This document shows positions 24,521 through 30,264 of a stretch of DNA of 30,264 nt, piece by piece. Position 1 is the stretch's first letter. Every line of letters begins with the position of its first letter. The stretch comes from an uncultured Saprospirales bacterium (lineage in GTDB: Bacteria > Bacteroidota > Bacteroidia > Chitinophagales > JADIYW01), in the NCBI GenBank assembly GCA_938008535.1, contig CALLKF010000165.1, forward strand, positions 1 through 30,264. The letters are read 5' to 3'. Under the pieces are notes generated by a model. That model had not been told where the DNA came from. It did no database searches and saw only the letters and a program-made list of their open reading frames with translations. Position numbers and translations under genes: made by a program.

Positions 24521-26269
24521 ATGAACAAAATCAATCTTTTATTTTTAGCATTTATTTTTGCTTTTGCAAGCTGCAACCACAACGCAAAATCTGGCGCTGG
24601 CGATGCTGCATTCGACAAATTAGCAGAAGAATATTTGAAAGGATATTTAACTTGGCGACCACAATCTGGCACTTACTTAGGTTTGCATGAATACGATGGA
24701 AAAATTACCGATTACAGCAAAACATCAATAAATGCTGAGCTTTCAAGGTTAAAAGACTACGATCAAAAATTAGCGGCCATTGATTCTGCTTCTTTAAGCA
24801 CTAAAAAATATTACGATTGGCGCATGTTGCATTCATCTATTAAAAATGAAATTTTTACAACAGAAGATTTGCATTATTACACCACCAATCCGATGGCGTA
24901 TGCTGGTGCAATTGATGTGAATATTTATATTAAAAGAAATTTCGCACCTATTGAACAGCAAATAAAATCTATCATTGCTATTGAAAATGAAGCACCAAAA
25001 TTATACGAAAACGCAAAATTAAATTTAGTAGATTCTTTATCGAAACCACATACACAACTTGCTATAGATATTGCAAAAGGCACGGCTTCCTTTTTAGGAA
25101 ATGATTTATTGGTTGCGTTGAAAGATGTAAAAGATACGGCGTTGATGAAAACATTTAACGAAGCCAACAAAAAAGCCATCGATGCTATTAATGATTTTGC
25201 TGCTTTTTTAGAAAAAGAAAAATTACCTAAAACGCATAATCATTATGCTATTGGAGTTGATAATTATAAAAAAATGTTGCTATACGGCGAAGGCATAACT
25301 ATGACACCTGACGAAATTTTAGCAATTGGCATGAAAGAAATAGCTAAAGAACAAGCGTCTTTTGATGCTGCAGCAAAAATCATCGACCCAACAAAAAGTG
25401 CAGTTGATGTATATAACGACGTACAAAAAGAACATCCTACAGCAGCCAGTTTAATTCCAGATGCGAAGAAAACATTAGAAGCCATTCGCCAGTTTGTGAT
25501 TGATAAAAAAATTGTAACCATGCCATCAGAAGTGCGTGTGAAAATAGAAGAAACGCCACCGTACGCGCGTTCGACCACGACGGCTTCTATGGATTCACCT
25601 GGACCTTTTGAGAAAAAAGCAACCGATGCGTATTATTATATTACACCGGTTGATTTAAAATGGACACCAAAACAACAAGAAGAATGGTTGGCAAATTTTA
25701 ATTTTTATACAACAGATGTAGTGTCTATTCACGAAGCATATCCTGGACATTACACGCAGTTTTTGCACTTAAATGCTTCTGATGCATCGAGCATTCAAAA
25801 GATTTTTGGCAGCTATGCATTTATTGAAGGTTGGGCTCACTATACCGAAAAAATGATGATTGATGAAGGTTTTTGTAACAATGGCGATGCTATAAAAGCA
25901 GCAAAATATCGCATTGCACAATCAGGTGATGCATTGTTGCGTTTGTGTCGTTTGTGCGTTTCTATCAATACACATTGCCATGGAATGACGGTTGACCAAG
26001 CGACTAAATTTTTCCAGAATAATTGGCATCAAGGCGAAAAACCATCGCGACAAGAAGCGCTACGTGGCACGTTTGATCCTGGTTATTTATTTTATACGCT
26101 TGGAAAATTGCAAATTTTAAAATTGCGCGAAGATTATAAAAAACAAGAAGGCGCAAATTATACTTTGCAAAAATTCCACGATGCTATGTTAGATAATGGC
26201 ATGCCACCAATTCGCATGATGCGCGAAATTTTATTAAAAGACAAGAAAAGCTGGAACGAGATTTTGTAA
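24521..26269 (+). CDS. DUF885 lipoprotein, probable metallo-hydrolase
   Basis: From the ATG at 24521 this is a 582-residue protein with a lipoprotein signal (acceptor Cys18 in 'FASCNHN'). An ATG at 24467 in the same frame would add 18 residues before the signal and is unlikely. The DUF885 domain fills the rest. The metal-site motif 'HEAYPGH' at 404-410 (H404, E405, H410) and 'EGWAHYTE' behind it are both present, so it should be active. DUF885 proteins are zinc-peptidase-like, but few have a proven substrate. It is probably anchored to the outer membrane and acts on peptides in the periplasm. It follows the T9SS cargo gene by about 90 bases. Confidence 0.9.
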   Translation: MNKINLLFLAFIFAFASCNHNAKSGAGDAAFDKLAEEYLKGYLTWRPQSGTYLGLHEYDGKITDYSKTSINAELSRLKDYDQKLAAIDSASLSTKKYYDWRMLHSSIKNEIFTTEDLHYYTTNPMAYAGAIDVNIYIKRNFAPIEQQIKSIIAIENEAPKLYENAKLNLVDSLSKPHTQLAIDIAKGTASFLGNDLLVALKDVKDTALMKTFNEANKKAIDAINDFAAFLEKEKLPKTHNHYAIGVDNYKKMLLYGEGITMTPDEILAIGMKEIAKEQASFDAAAKIIDPTKSAVDVYNDVQKEHPTAASLIPDAKKTLEAIRQFVIDKKIVTMPSEVRVKIEETPPYARSTTTASMDSPGPFEKKATDAYYYITPVDLKWTPKQQEEWLANFNFYTTDVVSIHEAYPGHYTQFLHLNASDASSIQKIFGSYAFIEGWAHYTEKMMIDEGFCNNGDAIKAAKYRIAQSGDALLRLCRLCVSINTHCHGMTVDQATKFFQNNWHQGEKPSRQEALRGTFDPGYLFYTLGKLQILKLREDYKKQEGANYTLQKFHDAMLDNGMPPIRMMREILLKDKKSWNEIL

Positions 26270-26346
26270 GATTTTGCAAGGAATAATACAATAAAATATC
26301 TTAAAACAAATTTGTTTTTAGTATCTTAATGGCATAAATCTAAACT

Positions 26347-26838
26347 ATGTCGCAAATACCTATTCGTGTTCCTGAATTTACCGATGCAGAAGCGCAGCAA
26401 TTGCACGCGGCTTTCGATACCATCAAAACATTGCTGGCTCCTAAATTTATAAATTTAAAACCTGAAGACCGCAAGCAATATGGCAGAATTAAGGAAAAAA
26501 GAAAGATGATAATCAATAAAGTAAAAGACTACCACGAAAATATGCCATCGCTTTCTAATGCGAACGTCAATTGGGTGGAGTTTGATAAATGCCACACCAC
26601 GCGAAAAAATTATATGTTTGTAATGAGCCGATTGAAAGAACTGGAAGAACTTTGCAACGACCCGCGCACGCTGGTAGATTATGTGTTGTATGGCTACGCC
26701 ATGCAGGATTATAAATGGACAGCGTACAAAGCTACTGATAGTGGTGGCGGAACTGGCGGTTACGAATCTAAATTCAATGAGTTGAACGAGCTTTTGGCAA
26801 GAGGAAAGTATAAAAAGAAAACGGACAAACCCAAATAG
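26347..26838 (+). CDS. Uncharacterised 163-residue cytosolic protein
   Basis: No named domain is recognised. The protein is soluble, mostly helical and rich in Lys, Asp and Tyr. It begins 'MSQIPIRVPEFTDAEAQQLHAAFDTIKTLLAPKF' and ends with a Gly-rich loop (GGGTGGYESKFNEL) and a Lys-rich tail. There is no signal or membrane segment. G+C is higher than in the neighbouring genes, particularly near the 3' half (e.g. 26640-26770). Similar-looking small proteins occur in Bacteroidota as far as I recall. It is convergent with nadK, with the 20-bp repeat array between the two stops. A link to the array is only positional. Confidence 0.65.
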   Translation: MSQIPIRVPEFTDAEAQQLHAAFDTIKTLLAPKFINLKPEDRKQYGRIKEKRKMIINKVKDYHENMPSLSNANVNWVEFDKCHTTRKNYMFVMSRLKELEELCNDPRTLVDYVLYGYAMQDYKWTAYKATDSGGGTGGYESKFNELNELLARGKYKKKTDKPK

Positions 26839-26876
26839 GCATACCACACTAATTTTTGCCCTTTTTATTAACTAAT

Positions 26877-27067
26877 TGATTATCAATATTAATCACCTGT
26901 ATTTTTACTAAAAAGATGAATATTTCGGATAATTTCTGAATATTTCACAATTATCATGAATATTTAATAAAAAAAATAAAATTTTAACAAATTATCTGTA
27001 TATTTCATTAAAATGATGAACATTTCACAAATTATCTGAAATTTTCACAAAAAAGATGAAATTTGGC
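26877..27067. repeat. Tandem array of degenerate 20-bp units
   Basis: The segment TGAA or a close variant starts at 26917, 26937, 26957, 26977, 26997, 27017, 27037 and 27057, exactly 20 bases apart each time. A further unit starts at 26877 in the same register, and one between them is a base short (26898). The consensus is TGAATATTTCACAAATTATC, with the second half alternating between an ATTATC-like and an AAAAGA-like form. Units at 26937, 27017 and 27037 contain a perfect interrupted palindrome TGAA-N3-TTCA; others keep it in part. Twenty is not a multiple of three and all frames are broken by stops, so it is non-coding. It fills most of the 275-base gap between convergent genes. Confidence 0.85.
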
Positions 27068-27113
27068 TTGGTATTAAAACAATACCATTCAAAAACAATT
27101 GATAATGAATAGA

Positions 27114-27992
27114 TTATCTGTTTCGGGTATCTTCGCCCCAACTTAGCTTCTCGCGCAGTGTTTTTAGGTAAGAGCTTTCTGGCATGCGCACCAATTTGAG
27201 CGTGAAAGGTGCTTTTTTAACTGCCAATTGGTGCGTAGTATCTGCATGCTTAGAGCGCGAATCGATAGAACATAAAAAATTATTGCTTCTGCATTCTACT
27301 TCAAACGAGAGAATGGTATAATCTGGAATAATGATTGGTCGCGCATTTAAATTATGCGGCGCCACTGGTGTAATAACAAACGCACCAGAATCCGGAAACA
27401 TAATTGGTCCTCCACAGCTCAATGAATAAGCAGTAGAGCCAGTTGGTGTGGCAACAATGAGACCATCTGCCCAAAAAGAATTTAAAAATTCTCCATTTAA
27501 ATACACATGCACTACAATCATAGATGATGAATCGGTTTTGTGAATGGTAAACTCATTTAGCCCAAAATTTACTTCGCCAAAAATAGGTTTGTTGCTTTCC
27601 ACGCTTATTAAAACACGATTTTCAATAGTGTACGTATTTTGTTGAATCGACTCAACTAATTCTTTAATTTCTTCTTTATGTATATCAGCCAAAAACCCAA
27701 GCCGACCCATGTTGATACCTGCTACCGGAATTTCGCTATTACGCACTAGCTGCAGAGTATCTAACAATGTACCATCACCACCAAGTGCCAGCAATAAATC
27801 CACTTTGTTTTTTACATCGGTATGGTTTTTAAATGTATTTATTTTTTGTTTAGGAAGGTGTTTTTTGATGACTTTGTGGTATTCATCAAACATTAAAACA
27901 TCGATGTCGTGCTTGTGCAGTTGCTGCAATAATTCCAACACATACGGTGTATGATCTTCTTTAAAAACTCTGCTGTAAATTCCAATGGTCAT
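27114..27992 (-). CDS. nadK: NAD kinase
   Basis: This 292-residue enzyme phosphorylates NAD to NADP using ATP or polyphosphate in the cytosol. The catalytic GGDGT is at 71-75 with Asp73. 'NMGRLGFLADI' and 'TPTGSTAYSLSCGGPI' (the NAD-binding loop) follow in the expected order. The C-terminal half forms the usual beta-rich domain, with 'SIDSRSKHADTTHQLAVKKAPF'. Length matches the family. The ATG lies 15 bases after the stop of the upstream Omp85-like gene, so both are probably on one transcript. No strong terminator follows; the inverted repeat 27069-27087 (TGGTATT/AATACCA) is a weak candidate next to the 20-bp array. Confidence 0.94.
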   Translation of the reverse strand: MTIGIYSRVFKEDHTPYVLELLQQLHKHDIDVLMFDEYHKVIKKHLPKQKINTFKNHTDVKNKVDLLLALGGDGTLLDTLQLVRNSEIPVAGINMGRLGFLADIHKEEIKELVESIQQNTYTIENRVLISVESNKPIFGEVNFGLNEFTIHKTDSSSMIVVHVYLNGEFLNSFWADGLIVATPTGSTAYSLSCGGPIMFPDSGAFVITPVAPHNLNARPIIIPDYTILSFEVECRSNNFLCSIDSRSKHADTTHQLAVKKAPFTLKLVRMPESSYLKTLREKLSWGEDTRNR

Positions 27993-28007
27993 GGTTGATG
28001 TTTTTTC

Positions 28008-29447
28008 CTACAATGGCAATTCAAAATGTACATAGAAACCGTGTTGTAAATATCGGTTTGCGCTATATTCTAACCTTAGTAATCTATCGTTGAAAGTTAG
28101 TAAATTTAAGCCAATGCCGTAGCCAAACTGCCATTTATTTTTCAATTTATTATTTTCTTCAAAATATCGATCCCAAACATAACCTGCATCAAAATAAGTA
28201 GTTAGATAAATATTAAATGGTAAAAAAGTTAAGGTTGAATTTAACAACACTTTATTTTTTTCTTTTACTTTTTTGAAATCTTTAAATCGGAAACTCAGCA
28301 AACGGAAACGATATTCATTTTTAAATAATAAAAAATGTTGTCCATCCATCACATTTACTTCGTAACCACGAATACTGTTTTCGCCGTAGCCAAAAGATTT
28401 AATTGGTTGTAAATTGTAGGGTTGCTTCAAAGGCCAGGATGATTGCCAGCGAATAGATGCTGCAACAGAAAATTTCTTATGTTTTTTCCAGGTTTTATAT
28501 TGGCTGAACTGAAAACCTGTGGTGGTCATTTTTGTTTTCAAAAATCCTAAACCATAATTGGTAAAGTTGAATCTAAAATACCAGCCATCCGTTGGATAAG
28601 TGCGTAAGTTTCTGTAATCAGCTTCAAACACGTACCCAATTTTGAAGTATTGCTGTTTTTTTTCACCATTTAAAAAGTAATTTGGATTGGCTTGATGTAC
28701 AGCATCGCTGATAACCGTAATTCCATAACCAGCACTAAAAAAATGCGTGTCGTGAATTTTTCTTCTGTAAGAAACTGTAGGCGAAATTTCTGCTTTTTGT
28801 AATTGAATAGGTTTTCCTATTTCCAAAAAATCGAGTACATCATTAGTAGTGTTGAATGCAACACGTTTACTTCGTAACAATAATAAATTAATAGACAGAC
28901 CAACGGTTTCTTTTTTTCGGTTGAAATTTGGAATAGTGTATCCAAGCTCCAGCTTTTGCGCAAAACCCAAACTAAAAGCAACATACAATAAATCATTTCT
29001 GCCTGAAACATTTTTCCATGGAATTTGCAAACCGTATTGCAAACGTTTAAAATCGTGATTGTATTGTCGCCACCATTCAGCAGCATTTCTATCTGCAAAT
29101 TGAATAATTGGCAACGGAATAATTGCCCAACGTTCTTTTACATTAATTGCCAAATCTAAACTATCGTCTTCCCAATTTTTTATATTGATAGAAATATCTT
29201 TAAATAAAGTGAGATTGAAAATGTTGATTTTGTTTTGTAATAGCAATGCGTCCATGTCTTTTGCAGGAAATGAATCATTTTCGTGCAACGTCATTTCACG
29301 TTTTATGACAAATGGTTTCGTTTTCTTATTGCCAGTAATCGTGATATTTCTGATTTTTAAATATTGCACAGGTTCTTGCGCTTTGATAATCGACAACGAA
29401 AAAAAGACAAGAGTCAACAAAATAAATATGACGCGTTTTGAATACAC
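28008..29447 (-). CDS. Omp85-superfamily outer-membrane protein with a single POTRA domain
   Basis: This 479-residue protein starts with GTG. A signal peptide covers about 1-23 (ending IIKAQ). A single POTRA-like domain covers about 28-110: 'YLKIRNITITGNKKTKPFVIKREM...DSLDLAINVKERW'. A C-terminal barrel of about 370 residues has 'GYGENSIRGYEV' as the Omp85 loop-6 (x-RG-x) motif and ends '...YVHFELPL'. With one POTRA it is smaller than BamA and TamA; such proteins are common in Bacteroidota but have no agreed function (lipid or protein insertion and transport are both proposed for the superfamily). The TATTTTTG box (29453-29460) ends six bases before GTG. It is followed closely by nadK. Confidence 0.85.
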   Translation of the reverse strand: MYSKRVIFILLTLVFFSLSIIKAQEPVQYLKIRNITITGNKKTKPFVIKREMTLHENDSFPAKDMDALLLQNKINIFNLTLFKDISINIKNWEDDSLDLAINVKERWAIIPLPIIQFADRNAAEWWRQYNHDFKRLQYGLQIPWKNVSGRNDLLYVAFSLGFAQKLELGYTIPNFNRKKETVGLSINLLLLRSKRVAFNTTNDVLDFLEIGKPIQLQKAEISPTVSYRRKIHDTHFFSAGYGITVISDAVHQANPNYFLNGEKKQQYFKIGYVFEADYRNLRTYPTDGWYFRFNFTNYGLGFLKTKMTTTGFQFSQYKTWKKHKKFSVAASIRWQSSWPLKQPYNLQPIKSFGYGENSIRGYEVNVMDGQHFLLFKNEYRFRLLSFRFKDFKKVKEKNKVLLNSTLTFLPFNIYLTTYFDAGYVWDRYFEENNKLKNKWQFGYGIGLNLLTFNDRLLRLEYSANRYLQHGFYVHFELPL

Positions 29448-29452
29448 TTTTG

Positions 29453-29460
29453 CAAAAATA
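29453..29460 (-). promoter_or_regulatory. Probable -7 box of the Omp85-like gene, very close to the start codon
   Basis: On the minus strand TATTTTTG matches TAnnTTTG exactly and is separated from the GTG start (29445-29447) by five bases. There is no clear -33 TTTG. As for the SDR gene, this would give a transcript with almost no leader. Confidence 0.45.
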
Positions 29461-29557
29461 CCTAAAATTAATAGCTATTTCGATGTGTGAAATGTAAGCA
29501 AATGTGAATATTGTATTGATTTAAAGTATAATATCTACACTTTAAAAAGCATCAATA

Positions 29558-29590
29558 AAAAAATCCTGCATAAAAATTATACAGGAATTT
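29558..29590 (-). terminator. Rho-independent terminator of asd
   Basis: On the minus strand AAATTCCTGTAT pairs with ATGCAGGATTTT (one mismatch, one G-U) around a seven-base loop and is followed by a T run. It is 22 bases after the asd stop. Confidence 0.75.
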
Positions 29591-29611
29591 AAAGTTTAAC
29601 GAGTATTGTTA

Positions 29612-30264
29612 TTAGTGCAACAAACCATTTTTTGATAAATATTCAGCAATTTGAACAGCATTAGTAGCTGCACCTTTGCGTAAATTATCTGCAACAATCC
29701 ACATATTTAGTGTTTTAGGTTGTGTTTCATCGCGACGTAATCTTCCAACAAATACTTCATCTTTTCCATGTGCATTCATCGGCATTGGATAAATGAAATT
29801 TGCAGCATCATCTTCCACAATTACACCTTCAGATTTTTCTAGGATTGAACGTACTTCTGCCAAATCAAATTCGTTTTCAAACTCAATATTTACGCTTTCG
29901 CTGTGGCCACCCATCACCGGAATACGAATCGTGGTTGCCGTTACTTTGATGTTGTCATCGCGCATTATTTTGCACGTTTCCTTCACCATTTTCATTTCTT
30001 CTTTGGTGTAGCCATTTTCAGTAAACACATCAATTTGAGGAATTACATTCAAATCGATTTTGTATTTGTAAGCCATTTCGCCTTCGATGCCGTTGCGTTC
30101 ATTCATCAATTGGTCAACTGCTTTTTTACCAGTTCCAGTTACCGATTGGTAAGTAGAAACTACCACACGTTTGATCTTATATTTTAAATGCAATGGATTC
30201 AAAGCCACCACCATTTGTATAGTAGAGCAATTTGGATTGGCAATAATTTTATCATCTTTTGTCA
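29612..30264 (-). CDS. asd: Aspartate-semialdehyde dehydrogenase (3' part, runs off the window)
   Basis: The frame is open from the stop at 29612 to the window edge, so about 217 C-terminal residues are visible and the N-terminal NADP-binding domain is missing. The segment just before the first Met in view reads 'IIANPNCSTIQMVVALNPLH' and carries the active-site Cys. 'VVSTYQSVTGTGKKAVDQL' and 'IRIPVMGGHSESVNIEFE' (substrate-binding Arg and His) follow, as in bacterial Asd. The enzyme reduces aspartyl phosphate to the semialdehyde, which leads to lysine, diaminopimelate, threonine and methionine. Diaminopimelate links it to peptidoglycan, but it is not part of the uppS-murI cluster. Confidence 0.93.
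   Translation of the reverse strand, partial: TKDDKIIANPNCSTIQMVVALNPLHLKYKIKRVVVSTYQSVTGTGKKAVDQLMNERNGIEGEMAYKYKIDLNVIPQIDVFTENGYTKEEMKMVKETCKIMRDDNIKVTATTIRIPVMGGHSESVNIEFENEFDLAEVRSILEKSEGVIVEDDAANFIYPMPMNAHGKDEVFVGRLRRDETQPKTLNMWIVADNLRKGAATNAVQIAEYLSKNGLLH

Noticed and set aside
25730..25750. Loss of the metal site in the DUF885 protein because HEAYPGHY differs from the usual HEGYPGHH
   Set aside because: The His, Glu and second His expected as ligands (404, 405, 410) are kept; the differences are at neighbouring positions.
26877..27067. CRISPR array at the 20-bp repeats
   Set aside because: Units are contiguous with no unique spacers, are degenerate, and no cas gene is in the window.

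Overview
The window is AT-rich DNA from a member of the Bacteroidota, probably a Chitinophagales- or Saprospiria-like lineage. The reasons are a protein with a type IX secretion (T9SS) C-terminal sorting domain, a DUF6089-uppS-bamA-ompH-ompH-murI gene order that is typical of the phylum, promoter boxes of the Bacteroidota TAnnTTTG type, few recognisable Shine-Dalgarno sequences, and a Bacteroidota-type 2-isopropylmalate synthase. No rRNA, tRNA, prophage, insertion sequence or CRISPR array was recognised.

Layout. Positions 1-1410 hold a small accessory island on the minus strand: a DUF433/DUF5615 toxin-antitoxin-like pair and an orphan 128-residue protein. Similar short elements in opposite orientation lie on either side of it. 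Positions 1410-8040 hold housekeeping and stress genes: an Nfu-type Fe-S scaffold, an SDR oxidoreductase, a MazG-like pyrophosphohydrolase, an SRPBCC protein, a small heat-shock protein, a TPR protein, a long-chain acyl-CoA synthetase and an attached exported orphan. Next come leuA (minus), a DUF1905/YdeI-like protein and a family 2 glycosyltransferase.

Positions 11647-18308 form the envelope-biogenesis block: a DUF6089 outer-membrane protein, uppS (lipid carrier for peptidoglycan), bamA, two Skp/OmpH chaperones and murI (D-glutamate for peptidoglycan). The first three genes abut with no spacer, and two of them start with TTG. Positions 18341-21327 (minus) hold a small lipoprotein, a MurG-like glycosyltransferase whose N-terminus can only be reached from a non-standard ATT start, and a 477-residue Bacteroidota orphan. 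Positions 21495-26838 (plus) hold a 977-residue T9SS cargo protein, a DUF885 lipoprotein hydrolase and a 163-residue orphan. Positions 27114-30264 (minus) hold NAD kinase, a one-POTRA Omp85-like protein and the 3' part of asd, which runs off the window.

The most unexpected structure is at 26877-27067, between the convergent 163-residue orphan and nadK. It is a non-coding array of degenerate 20-bp units in strict register. Most units contain a short interrupted palindrome (TGAA-N3-TTCA). It is not a CRISPR array and cannot be a protein repeat. It looks like a periodic protein-binding platform, or a decaying tandem repeat. Other structure worth attention: the probable AUU start, short dispersed repeats in spacers, 7-8-nt microrepeats at gene starts, and promoter boxes so close to start codons that the mRNAs may be nearly leaderless.
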